Part shown: positions 8,267 through 16,171 of the stretch, in pieces
Numbering within the stretch: the stretch's first letter is position 1
Layout of the letters: each line of letters opens with the position of its first letter
DNA from: Syntrophobotulus glycolicus DSM 8271
GTDB taxonomy: Bacteria > Bacillota > Desulfitobacteriia > Desulfitobacteriales > Syntrophobotulaceae
Direction: 5' to 3'
DNA length: 64,000 nt
NCBI RefSeq assembly: GCF_000190635.1
Contig: NC_015172.1
Coordinates: 1,116,001 to 1,180,000, forward strand
Position numbers and translations under genes: made by a program
Notes under the pieces: generated by a model
Seen by the model: the letters and a program-made list of their open reading frames with translations, nothing else
Databases searched by the model: none
What the model was told of the DNA's origin: nothing

Positions 8267-9790
8267 TTAGGATTGGTTTGATGAGCCGTTCAGATACTTC
8301 TTCAATTCATGCTTCACGACTTTCCCGCTCGGATAATACGGAAGCTTTTCCATGAAAACGATTTTCTTGGGAACCTTATACGCGGCAATGTTGGCGCGGC
8401 AGTAGCGGAGGATCTCCTCTGCGGTAATGTCGGAGCCTTTTGCCCGCACCACAAAGGCGACCGGGACCTCGTTCCATACCGGGTCGCACATGCCGAGCAC
8501 AGCCACCTGGGAAATCCGGCCCGTCAGGCCGCCGATGCAGCTCTCCACCTCCTTGGGGCAAATATTTTCTCCGCCGGAGATGATGAGATCGTATTTCCGG
8601 TCCACCACATAGAGAAAACCGAAGTGATCGAGATAGCCAATGTCTCCGGTATAATACCAGCCGTCGCGCAGGGCGCTCCGCGTGGCGCTTTCGTTGTTGC
8701 TGTAGCCTTTCATGACGGCCGGGGTCCTGACGATGATTTCGCCGAGCTTGCCCGGAGCGCAGCGGGTGCCGTCGCTTCGGATGATCCTGACCTCCATGCC
8801 GGCATTGGGCAGTCCGACGGAGTAGCGTCTCTGCCCTTGAGGGTCCTGGGGGCTGGGAAAGTGCCATTTCCAGGGAAGGATCGTCAGGGAACAGATCTCC
8901 GAGGTGCCGTAGATTTGCTCAAATTCACAGGAAAAGCACTTCAGGGCTTCATCGATGACGGCAGGCGGCATCGGCGCCCCGCCGTAGACGATTTTCCGGA
9001 CCGCGGACAGGTCGTAATCGTTTAAGGCCCCGCTCTCCAGGACGCGGCTGATCAGCACGGGCTGGAGACTGAGGCGGGTGGCCCGGTACAGGGAGGCCGT
9101 GCGTAAAAAATCATGCAGATCAAAGTGGTCTTTTAAGATCAGGGTGCCGCCGGTGAGCAGGCAGATCACGGCGGAAAATCCGGAAATGTGGAAAAGGGGA
9201 GAGGCGGTCTGGTAGATTTCCGAAGCAGTCCAGGCGGCATTGTAGGCCAGGGACAGGGTATAATAAAGCAGCCCGCCGTGCGTGTGCAGAACCCCTTTGG
9301 GCAGTCCGGTGGTGCCTGTGGTAAAAAGCTCCAGGGCGATATCCCCGGGAGCGGCCTCCGCCAGGGGGAAATCCGCCGCCTGTTCCGCCATCAGGCTGCG
9401 CAGGGACGGTCCGTCCTGGGCGTCGTCCAGGGAAACAGATAAACTGCCGGGCGCGGCCGGCGGATTGGCGTTGGCATCGAAGAGAATGAGATGCATATCC
9501 TCACCCCGCACCACCCGGCCCAGCTCCTTCTGGGAAAGCCGGCAGTTCAAGACGCAGGGGATGGCCCCAAGCTTGAGACAGCCCAGCAGGGCCTGCAAAT
9601 ACAAATCGGAATTGCGGGCGGTGATGGCGACCCGTTTTTGCCGGGTGACACCGAGCGCCCGCAGGGCTGAGGCACAGCGGTTGATCCCGGCGTTTAACCG
9701 GGCATAGGTGTAGTGCTCTTCCCCGAAGATCAAAGCGGTCTTGTCCGGCCGCTCCAGGACCTGACGTTCAAACATCGACATCAAATTCAT
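8267..9790 (-). CDS. AMP-forming acyl-CoA synthetase (acid-CoA ligase)
   Basis: This 507-residue protein belongs to the ANL adenylate-forming superfamily. It has the P-loop-like motif TTGTTGLPKGV, the YGTSE A5 motif, GWYYTGDIG, and the C-terminal catalytic lysine region YPSGKVVKHELKKYL. It would activate a free carboxylic acid with ATP and CoA. The ATG at 9790 is preferred over the in-frame ATG at 9835 because GGGGAA lies just before it and because the operator at 9834-9850 would otherwise overlap the coding start. It leads the minus-strand operon with the CoA-transferase and corresponds by position to CaiC of the carnitine pathway. Substrate is not evident. Confidence 0.9.
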   Translation of the reverse strand: MNLMSMFERQVLERPDKTALIFGEEHYTYARLNAGINRCASALRALGVTRQKRVAITARNSDLYLQALLGCLKLGAIPCVLNCRLSQKELGRVVRGEDMHLILFDANANPPAAPGSLSVSLDDAQDGPSLRSLMAEQAADFPLAEAAPGDIALELFTTGTTGLPKGVLHTHGGLLYYTLSLAYNAAWTASEIYQTASPLFHISGFSAVICLLTGGTLILKDHFDLHDFLRTASLYRATRLSLQPVLISRVLESGALNDYDLSAVRKIVYGGAPMPPAVIDEALKCFSCEFEQIYGTSEICSLTILPWKWHFPSPQDPQGQRRYSVGLPNAGMEVRIIRSDGTRCAPGKLGEIIVRTPAVMKGYSNNESATRSALRDGWYYTGDIGYLDHFGFLYVVDRKYDLIISGGENICPKEVESCIGGLTGRISQVAVLGMCDPVWNEVPVAFVVRAKGSDITAEEILRYCRANIAAYKVPKKIVFMEKLPYYPSGKVVKHELKKYLNGSSNQS

Positions 9791-9833
9791 AGCAAATTCC
9801 CCATCTCTGTTTGGAAAAAATATAAGATTATTC

Positions 9834-9850
9834 ATAGAATTGTATTCTAT
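9834..9850. promoter_or_regulatory. 17-bp operator upstream of the acyl-CoA ligase operon
   Basis: A perfect palindrome ATAGAAT-TGT-ATTCTAT lies 43 bases upstream of the ligase start. It has the same arms as the site at the MFS promoter and differs only in the 3-base centre. The exact -10/-35 of this minus-strand promoter could not be assigned with confidence. Confidence 0.8.
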
Positions 9851-10011
9851 CAGTTCTAACCTTATTTTTGGCGATTATGTGTGAATTGTCAAGGGACTTT
9901 TGTTCATTTTCCGACAAATTTATGTCACCGCGGCCGCCGGCCGGGGAAAATTCCCGCCGGAGCGGGAGTTCGCGGCCGGGGAAAAAGTCGCAAAATGTTG
10001 AGAAGGAGAGC

Positions 10012-10039
10012 TTGACACGGGAGGAAATATCATTATGAT
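10012..10039 (+). promoter_or_regulatory. Promoter of the TetR regulator gene
   Basis: TTGACA (10012-10017) and TATGAT (10034-10039) are 16 bases apart, 73 bases before the regulator start. Only a very degenerate version of the island palindrome overlaps the -10 box, so autoregulation through that motif is doubtful. Confidence 0.65.
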
Positions 10040-10111
10040 TGAAGTGTCATCTCATCTGTTTTAAAGAGTAAAATACCGGGAACGGCCGGAGAATTTGGAG
10101 ATTATTAGGAC

Positions 10112-10714
10112 ATGGCGACGAGAAAGGAACAGGCCTACGCCACCAAAACGCGCATTGTGAGGGCCACCCTGCAATTGCTGACGCGTATCCGGTATCAGGA
10201 TCTGAAGGTAGCCGATATTTGCCGGGCTTCGGGTGTTTCCGTAGGGACGTTTTATCATTATTTCCCCACCAAGGACGCGGTATTGCTGGAAGGGGGGCTG
10301 CCGTTTGACCGGTGGCTGGAAAAACAGCTGAACTCCAAGAAAATTTTCAAAAATGTCAGTGATAAGCTGGAGTACTTTTCGGAAATGTACTTTTTCAATA
10401 TGTTCAGCGTCGGCCTGAACGGTGTGGCGGCGACCTTCGTCTACCAGCTCAATGACGAGCGGGGAGATTTTCACAGTCAAAACCGCTATTTGTACACCAA
10501 ATTATCCGAGATTTTGGAAGAGGGCTTTTCTTCCGGGGAATTCCAGAGCGATTATACGCCCAAGGAAATCAAACAGGCCATCATCAGCATGTACCGCGGC
10601 GTGACCTTCGACTGGTGCATAGAAAACGGCAGCTTCGACATCATCAGTGTCGGCAAACTGACAACCAAAATGCTGCTGGACGGTATGCTGAAAAACCGCG
10701 CGTCTTCCCTTTGA
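10112..10714 (+). CDS. TetR family regulator, likely controller of the acyl-CoA island
   Basis: The 200-residue protein has an N-terminal TetR helix-turn-helix (about 10-55; recognition region DICRASGVSVGTFYHYFPTKDAVL) and an alpha-helical ligand-binding C-terminal domain without recognisable sub-family. It is transcribed alone, between the minus-strand ligase/transferase operon and the plus-strand permease/dehydrogenase/fix operon. Since it is the only regulator in the island and all four island promoter regions share a 17-bp palindrome, I infer that it binds that palindrome and is released by an acid or acyl-CoA. The motif itself does not prove which protein binds it. Confidence 0.9.
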   Translation: MATRKEQAYATKTRIVRATLQLLTRIRYQDLKVADICRASGVSVGTFYHYFPTKDAVLLEGGLPFDRWLEKQLNSKKIFKNVSDKLEYFSEMYFFNMFSVGLNGVAATFVYQLNDERGDFHSQNRYLYTKLSEILEEGFSSGEFQSDYTPKEIKQAIISMYRGVTFDWCIENGSFDIISVGKLTTKMLLDGMLKNRASSL

Positions 10715-10780
10715 CGGCTGACGCTTCTGTTCGCTTTCGAAAAACGGGAAGCGGATATGGTTCAGTATTCCGGGGTATCG

Positions 10781-10866
10781 TCGTTGCTATACAACGATCA
10801 CGGCAGGTTCAATTTGAACCCTACTCCTTGAGTGGGAAAAACAGCGGCAATCAGCCGCTGTTTTTT
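10781..10866 (+). other. Structured spacer with successive hairpins (possible small RNA or 3' UTR)
   Basis: After the TetR stop the sequence shows TCGTTG-CTATA-CAACGA (10781-10797), GGTTC-AATTT-GAACC (10806-10820), a CTC/GAG-based stem ending near 10836, and then the terminator hairpin. No coding frame with a ribosome site covers it. A separate promoter was not clear, so it may simply be the regulator's structured 3' untranslated end. Confidence 0.4.
10837..10866 (+). terminator. Rho-independent terminator after the TetR gene
   Basis: AAACAGCGGC and GCCGCTGTTT form a strong stem with the loop AATCA, followed by T6. It separates the TetR unit from the promoter of the permease operon at 10891. 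Confidence 0.9.
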
Positions 10867-10890
10867 CTTTGTCTTTATCTGATAAATCTA

Positions 10891-10946
10891 TTGACATCAG
10901 CAGACAATAAGGGTAATCTAAAATCAATCATCGAATATGATTCTAT
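10891..10946 (+). promoter_or_regulatory. Promoter and operator of the permease/dehydrogenase/fix operon
   Basis: TTGACA (10891-10896) and TAATCT (10914-10919) are 17 bases apart. The site ATCGAAT-ATG-ATTCTAT (10930-10946) matches the island palindrome with one mismatch and lies just past the predicted transcription start, the same geometry as at the MaoC promoter. Confidence 0.75.
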
Positions 10947-11078
10947 GAATTATATTTTATTATTTGTCTGAAACAAAGTGCGGCAAAAAAGGGAGGTGAA
11001 TCGTCGGTACGGCTTGCACTTTGCGGTTTCCTGTCAGCATCAAAACCTTGTAAAGCGAGAAAGGAGAGGGATAAAGAG

Positions 11079-12491
11079 ATGAGTATGAACAAGAAAAAAG
11101 GAATGATCCTGATCATCGCCATTGCGATTGCGGCAATCTTTTTCATGATTTCTCCGTTTAAAGGTCTGGAAGCTCCGGCGATGCGCTACATGGGAATCTT
11201 TATTGGAATGATTATTATTCTTATTGCCAACGCTCTGCCCGACGCGGTGACCATTATTCTGGCCCTGACCGCGCTTACGGTCTTCCGGGTCGATACCCAG
11301 GCCGCGATTTGGAGTTCTTTCGGCGGAACGGTGGTCTGGCTGATGATTCCCGCTTTCGCGATCGGGACGGCGGTAGCCAAAACAGGACTGCTTTCCCGGA
11401 TGGCCCTTTGGATTTTAAAGGCGTTTCCTTCCAAATACGGCGGACAGATTCTGGCCCAGATGATCTCGGGCATCATCATGTCCCCCCTGATTCCCAGCCA
11501 GAACGCCAAGGCCACCATTGTCACGCCTTATGCATTGTCGATGTGCCGGGAATTGGGGTACAAGAAAAGCTCCAAACCGGCGGTGGGCATTTTCCTGGCC
11601 ATGTATACCACGGCGGTCACCCTGGGTGTCTGCTTCCTCAGCGGCTCGATCAATTCTTTTGTCATCCAGGGCTTTTTAACGGATGCCCAGAAGGCGCAGT
11701 TCGGCTGGGGCAACTGGTTCCTGGGCGCGCTGCCGAGCCTTGTCGTGATCCTCGTTTTGTTGTACCTCTATCTGTCCAGGGCCTATCAGCCCGGTAAGGA
11801 CGAAATCAGCTTCAGTGATTCTCAGGAGTATGCCAGAAAACGTTTGGCGGAGATCGGCCCTTTAAGTAAAGACGAAAAAGTTGCCATCGTTGTCCTGGCC
11901 TTCACCCTGATCGGTTGGATGACCACGAAAATACACGGCCTGGACGCCTCCATGGTGGCGATGCTGGCCATGATCGCCTTTTTTGTACTCGGCCAGTTTA
12001 CGATGACCGATTTCCAGAGCAAAATTCCCTGGAGCGCGGTGGTCTTTGTCGGCGGCATCAACGCGGTGGCCGGCATCCTGAGCGCCGTGGGCCTGAATAA
12101 GTGGATTGCCCTCAACCTCCAGCCGCTGACCAACCTGTTTACGACGAATGTGATTCTGGTGATCATCGCGGTCTGTGTGCTGGCCTTCCTGATGCGCATG
12201 GCGATCCTTTCCTTTGTGGTCGTCACAGCGGTGGTGGCTACGATCTTTACGCCGATTTGCGTGGCGATGGGCATCAGCCCCTGGATTCCGCTCTATGCCC
12301 AGATCATCATTGCCATGAACTGGAGTCTGAGCTTCACCAACTCCCAGATGATCACGGCCCTGGCCGCGGGCGGCGGCTCCGACCTGTTGGAATACCGCGA
12401 TACCCAGAAGGCCTCTTATGTCTATTCGGCGATCGCCTTCGCCGGGATTCTGGTCAGCATTCCGTTCTGGAAGATGATGGGATTATGGTAA
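11079..12491 (+). CDS. SLC13/DASS-type anion permease
   Basis: The 470-residue protein has about eleven to twelve transmembrane segments. Asn/Ser-rich re-entrant motifs occur in both halves (SPLIPSQNAKATIV and SFTNSQMITAL), as in the divalent anion:sodium symporter family that carries di- and tricarboxylates or related acids. It is the first gene of a likely operon with the acyl-CoA dehydrogenase and fix genes, and is expressed from a promoter with the island operator. The island therefore holds two carriers, this one and the MFS protein at 4440; one may import the substrate and the other export a reduced product. An AAGGAGAGGG site precedes the start. Confidence 0.85.
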   Translation: MSMNKKKGMILIIAIAIAAIFFMISPFKGLEAPAMRYMGIFIGMIIILIANALPDAVTIILALTALTVFRVDTQAAIWSSFGGTVVWLMIPAFAIGTAVAKTGLLSRMALWILKAFPSKYGGQILAQMISGIIMSPLIPSQNAKATIVTPYALSMCRELGYKKSSKPAVGIFLAMYTTAVTLGVCFLSGSINSFVIQGFLTDAQKAQFGWGNWFLGALPSLVVILVLLYLYLSRAYQPGKDEISFSDSQEYARKRLAEIGPLSKDEKVAIVVLAFTLIGWMTTKIHGLDASMVAMLAMIAFFVLGQFTMTDFQSKIPWSAVVFVGGINAVAGILSAVGLNKWIALNLQPLTNLFTTNVILVIIAVCVLAFLMRMAILSFVVVTAVVATIFTPICVAMGISPWIPLYAQIIIAMNWSLSFTNSQMITALAAGGGSDLLEYRDTQKASYVYSAIAFAGILVSIPFWKMMGLW

Positions 12492-12562
12492 GGTGAACAA
12501 TCCAGAAAATGATGGGGTTAGGGTCAGGTGACCAATCAATATAGAAAAAGGAATGGTGTTCT

Positions 12563-13717
12563 ATGCTTGAACTAAAACGATATCTGCTCAATGAAGACCA
12601 GCAGGGAATCAAAGATCTGATCAATGATTTTGCCGTTAAAGAAATTATGCCCGCCGCCGAAAAGGCGGATATTACCGGGGAATTTCCCCTGGAAACCGTC
12701 AAAAAAGCAGCCAATCTCGGCTTTACTCTCCTCACCCTTCCCGAGGAATACGGCGGACTGGCCTGCAATTATTCCACCATTGCCGTAGCCAAGGAAGAGC
12801 TGGGACACGCCGACGTGGGCTTTGCCGCAACCTTAAGCGGGGCCATGCTGGGCACAATGCCCGTCAAGCTGGCCGGCGGCGAATATCACTGGAAAAAGGT
12901 GGCCGATGTCCTCACCGGCGGCGGCCTTACGGCCTTCGCCCTGACTGAACCGTCCGCGGGTTCCGATGCCGGAGCCTGCCGGACGACAGCGGTGAGATCA
13001 GGCGACGACTATATCCTGAACGGGCGCAAATGCTTTTGCACCAATGCCGCTTACGCCGATATTTTCACGGTGATCGCCTCAACCGACCGCAGCCAGGGGG
13101 CCAAGGGCCTGACCGCGTTTCTGGTCGATGCGGGCACACCGGGACTAACCATCGGCAAGGAAGAAAACAAAATGGGGGCGCGTTCCAGCAACACCTGTGA
13201 TGTGGTGTTTGAGGATGTCAAAGTGCCGGCTAAAAATCGAATCGGCGAAGAAGGCAAGGGCTTTATCATCGCCATGAAAGCGCTCGGGATCGGACGGGCC
13301 TCAGCGGGGGCCACAGCAATCGGCAACGCCCGCTTCGCCCTGGAATACGCTCTGGATTACGCCACCAAACGCGTAACCTTCGGGAAACCGATCGCAGAGC
13401 AGCAAGGAATTCAGCACTTGCTGGCAGACATGTATATGCGCCTGGAAGCGGCCAGATCGCTCACCGCTTACGCCTGCCAGCTTGTGGACAACGGGATCGT
13501 GGACGCCGCCGTCAATTCCAGCGCCAAGGCCTTTGGCAGTGATACCGGAATGTCCGTCACGACGGACGCGGTGCAAATTCTCGGCGGTTATGGCTACAGC
13601 AAAGAGTACCCGCTGGAAAAACGGATGCGGGACGCCAAGATCATGCAAATTTGGGAAGGGACCAATCAGATTCAGCGCAACCTGATTGCCGGAAATCTGA
13701 TTGCGCGGGCCAAATAG
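12563..13717 (+). CDS. Acyl-CoA dehydrogenase (CaiA-like flavoprotein)
   Basis: This 384-residue protein is a complete FAD-dependent acyl-CoA dehydrogenase, with the FALTEPSAGSDAGA signature, the FGKPIAEQQGIQ FAD/tetramer region, the ILGGYGYSKEYPLEKRMRD signature, and the catalytic glutamate in IWEGTNQIQ. Next to FixABCX it would trade electrons with electron-transfer flavoprotein: either oxidising an acyl-CoA or, as CaiA does with crotonobetainyl-CoA, reducing an enoyl-CoA as an electron sink. An AAAGGAATGG site precedes the start. Seventy bases separate it from the permease, and this gap contains a short imperfect duplication but no terminator, so one operon is likely. Confidence 0.95.
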   Translation: MLELKRYLLNEDQQGIKDLINDFAVKEIMPAAEKADITGEFPLETVKKAANLGFTLLTLPEEYGGLACNYSTIAVAKEELGHADVGFAATLSGAMLGTMPVKLAGGEYHWKKVADVLTGGGLTAFALTEPSAGSDAGACRTTAVRSGDDYILNGRKCFCTNAAYADIFTVIASTDRSQGAKGLTAFLVDAGTPGLTIGKEENKMGARSSNTCDVVFEDVKVPAKNRIGEEGKGFIIAMKALGIGRASAGATAIGNARFALEYALDYATKRVTFGKPIAEQQGIQHLLADMYMRLEAARSLTAYACQLVDNGIVDAAVNSSAKAFGSDTGMSVTTDAVQILGGYGYSKEYPLEKRMRDAKIMQIWEGTNQIQRNLIAGNLIARAK

Positions 13718-13748
13718 CCCGGTTCCAGCTCAAGGACGATAGGAGTGA

Positions 13749-15038
13749 ATGACATTGGCAGAAGAAAAATTTCAGGTCATTATTATCGGAGCCGGAATGG
13801 CAGGAGCAGCGGCAGCTTACCGCCTGGCCAAAGCGGGGCGGGAGGTTCTGGTCGTCGACCGGGGAAGTGAACCGGGAGCCAAAAATATGACCGGCGGGCG
13901 GCTCTATACGTACGCTTTGGAGGAGTTAATGCCCGGAGAGTGGCTGAGCGCTCCTTTGGAACGGGAAGTGACACGGGAGATCCTGATGCTGATGACGCCC
14001 CAGGACAGTGTGGCGGTGGATACGATGCTGGGCGGCGCGAGCCGCCAGTCCTACTCCGTTTTAAGAGCCCGTTTCGACCCCTGGCTGGCGGCCAAAGCGG
14101 AAGAGGCCGGGGCGATGCTGATTCCCGGCAGCACGGTGGACGGGCTGATCCTGCGGGACGGAAAGGTCGCCGGCATTAAAACCGGGGGGGAAGAACTGGA
14201 GGCGGATCTGGTGATCAGCGCCGAAGGGGTCAATGCCCTGGTCGCCGAACGGGCCGGGCTGATCCGGCCGGTGCGCGCTCAGGATGTAGCCGTGGCTGCC
14301 AAGCATGTGATCAAACTTTCAGAGGAAATCATCAACGAACGTTTTAATACAGCCCCGGGCCAGGGCGCGGCAATCATGTGCGCCGGAGAATGTACCCGGG
14401 GGATCAGCGGCGGGGCCTTCCTTTACACCAATAAAGACAGCATCTCCCTGGGGCTGGTGGTCGATTCCAAGGGCTGGAAAGAGGCCAAAATGCCCCTGGC
14501 GGAAGTCGCGGAAAATCTGAAGCAGCACCCCGCGCTGGCCAGATATATCGAAGGGGGCGAGCTGGTGGAATACTCGGCTCACCTGGTGCCGGAGGGCGGT
14601 TATCCGTCCCTGCCCCAGCTCTATGGGGACGGGTTCCTCCTGGCCGGGGACGCCGCGGGCCTGGTGGTGAACAGAGGGTTTACGGTGCGCGGGATGGATT
14701 ATGCCATTTTGTCCGGGATCGCGGCGGCCGAAACCGCCAATGAAGCGATCGAAGCGGGAGATTACAGCCGCCGCACCCTGCAAAGCTATGAAGCAAGGCT
14801 GCAAAAACTCGTGCTCAAGGATTTGGAAACCTTAAAGAACAGTCATGATTACCTCGCCCATACCCGGCATTTATTTACCACCTATCCGGCCCTGGCCGCC
14901 GGGCTGATGAAGAATCTTTATCAAGTGGACGGCCAGCCGGCGAAAAAGGTCACCGGCCTGCTCAAGGAAAGCATCCGGGGCAAACTGCCTTATTTTGATG
15001 TCTTCAAAGATATCCTCAAAGGGGGTCGATCGTTGTGA
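13749..15038 (+). CDS. fixC: FixC-like electron transfer flavoprotein:quinone oxidoreductase
   Basis: The 429-residue protein starts with a Rossmann FAD motif (VIIIGAGMAGAAAAYRLAKAG) and has the family's GAKNMTGGRLY, GDAAGLVVN and a C-terminal segment, but no fused ferredoxin domain; that part is supplied by the separate FixX protein that overlaps it by 4 bases. FixC passes electrons between ETF (FixAB) and the quinone pool or a bifurcation acceptor. The start is uncertain: AGGAG at 13741-13745 is too close to ATG 13749, so TTG 13755 (better spacing) may be the true start. Confidence 0.92.
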   Translation: MTLAEEKFQVIIIGAGMAGAAAAYRLAKAGREVLVVDRGSEPGAKNMTGGRLYTYALEELMPGEWLSAPLEREVTREILMLMTPQDSVAVDTMLGGASRQSYSVLRARFDPWLAAKAEEAGAMLIPGSTVDGLILRDGKVAGIKTGGEELEADLVISAEGVNALVAERAGLIRPVRAQDVAVAAKHVIKLSEEIINERFNTAPGQGAAIMCAGECTRGISGGAFLYTNKDSISLGLVVDSKGWKEAKMPLAEVAENLKQHPALARYIEGGELVEYSAHLVPEGGYPSLPQLYGDGFLLAGDAAGLVVNRGFTVRGMDYAILSGIAAAETANEAIEAGDYSRRTLQSYEARLQKLVLKDLETLKNSHDYLAHTRHLFTTYPALAAGLMKNLYQVDGQPAKKVTGLLKESIRGKLPYFDVFKDILKGGRSL

Positions 15039-15337
15039 AAAGCCTAGCGATAGATGACCGTCTGGCCAGGAACCGTTTCGACAGCGACGATCACAATGCC
15101 CATATTCTTGTGGACAGAGAAGCCTGCCGGACCTGCGCCCACCGGGCCTGCACCTACAGCTGTCCGGCTGAGCGGTATAAGTGGGACACGGTCAGCGATA
15201 AGATGAGCTTTGACCATGTCGGCTGTTTGGAATGCGGAAACTGCCGGCTGGTCTGTGAGCGGCTGAACGGGAGCATACCCGGCTATTCCTGGAATTATCC
15301 GGTTCAGGGAATGGGCATTATTTTTCGGGAAGGCTGA
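15035..15337 (+). CDS. fixX: FixX ferredoxin-like protein
   Basis: This 100-residue protein has two cysteine groups: C-x2-C-x4-C-x3-CP near residues 30-45 and CLECGNCRLVC near residues 67-77, consistent with a [4Fe-4S] ferredoxin of the FixX type. It partners FixC and completes the ETF:quinone oxidoreductase-like complex. The start overlaps the fixC stop (GTGA), showing translational coupling. The GTG start codon is preceded by GGGGGTCG. Confidence 0.92.
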   Translation: MKSLAIDDRLARNRFDSDDHNAHILVDREACRTCAHRACTYSCPAERYKWDTVSDKMSFDHVGCLECGNCRLVCERLNGSIPGYSWNYPVQGMGIIFREG

Positions 15338-15370
15338 GCAAGATCACGTGAAAACTGGAGGGATGAAAAT

Positions 15371-16159
15371 ATGGAAATCCTTGTTTGTGTAAAACAGGTG
15401 CCGGATACGGCCGAGCTGAAGGCCGATCCAAGCGGCACCAGTCTGAATAAAGACGGTGTGCCAAACATTGTGAACCCTTTCGATAAAAACGCGCTGGAAG
15501 CGGCTGTCCAGCTGAAGGAAGCGCACGGCGGACGGGTCACGGTCCTCAGTCTGGGACCGGACCAGGCCAAAGCGGCCTTGAAGGAGTGTGTTTCGGTCGG
15601 GGCTGATGAAGCGGTGCTGGTCAATGATCCGGCCTTTGCGGGATCGGATGCCTATGCGACCGCTCATATCCTGGCCGCGGCGGCCGGAGCACTGGGCGCC
15701 TTTGACCTGGTGATTTGCGGGAAACAGACCCTGGACGGCAGCGGGGGCCAAGTCGGTCCTGAATTGGCCGAACAGCTGGGGATTCCCCACGTCACATCCG
15801 TATCCAAAATCGAGGCGGCCGGGGAGACGCTCCGTGTTCACCGGGAAACCGATGAAGGGGACGAAGTTCTTGAAACCGGATTTCCCGCGCTGGTCACGGT
15901 TGGAAAATCCATCAATGAGCCTCGTTTTCCGTCCATTAAGAGTAAAATGGCGGCCAATAAAGCGGTTATCCGGGTTTTGACCGGGGCCGATCTGCCCGGG
16001 CTGGATCAGACCAAGGTCGGGGCGGCAGGCTCTCCGGTCAAGATCCTCAAAGAATACCTGCCGGCCAAGAGACAGGCCGGTCTGAAAATTAAAGAGGCGA
16101 CCAATCAAGACTCGGCACTGAAGCTGGTTGACCATTTAGTGCAGGCAAAGCTTATTTAG
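15371..16159 (+). CDS. fixA: Electron transfer flavoprotein beta subunit (FixA/EtfB)
   Basis: The 262-residue protein matches ETF beta: N-terminal ILVCVKQVPDTAE, the DKNALEAAVQLKE helix, and the ICGKQTLDGSGGQVGPELAEQLG AMP/FAD-binding segment. With FixB it carries electrons from or to the acyl-CoA dehydrogenase encoded 1.6 kb upstream. A GGAGG site precedes the start; 12 bases separate it from fixB. Whether this ETF is of the bifurcating (FixAB) kind cannot be settled by eye, although its pairing with fixCX supports it. Confidence 0.95.
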   Translation: MEILVCVKQVPDTAELKADPSGTSLNKDGVPNIVNPFDKNALEAAVQLKEAHGGRVTVLSLGPDQAKAALKECVSVGADEAVLVNDPAFAGSDAYATAHILAAAAGALGAFDLVICGKQTLDGSGGQVGPELAEQLGIPHVTSVSKIEAAGETLRVHRETDEGDEVLETGFPALVTVGKSINEPRFPSIKSKMAANKAVIRVLTGADLPGLDQTKVGAAGSPVKILKEYLPAKRQAGLKIKEATNQDSALKLVDHLVQAKLI

Positions 16160-16171
16160 GAGGGCCAGAGA

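Noticed and set aside
10025-10041. Possible fifth island operator over the TetR promoter
   Set aside because: Only about 8 of 14 arm positions match, so autoregulation through the palindrome is not supported.
12486-12560. Imperfect duplication AGGTGAACAATC / AGGTGACCAATC between permease and dehydrogenase
   Set aside because: Short and degenerate; could be a duplication of a ribosome-binding region but gives no usable prediction.
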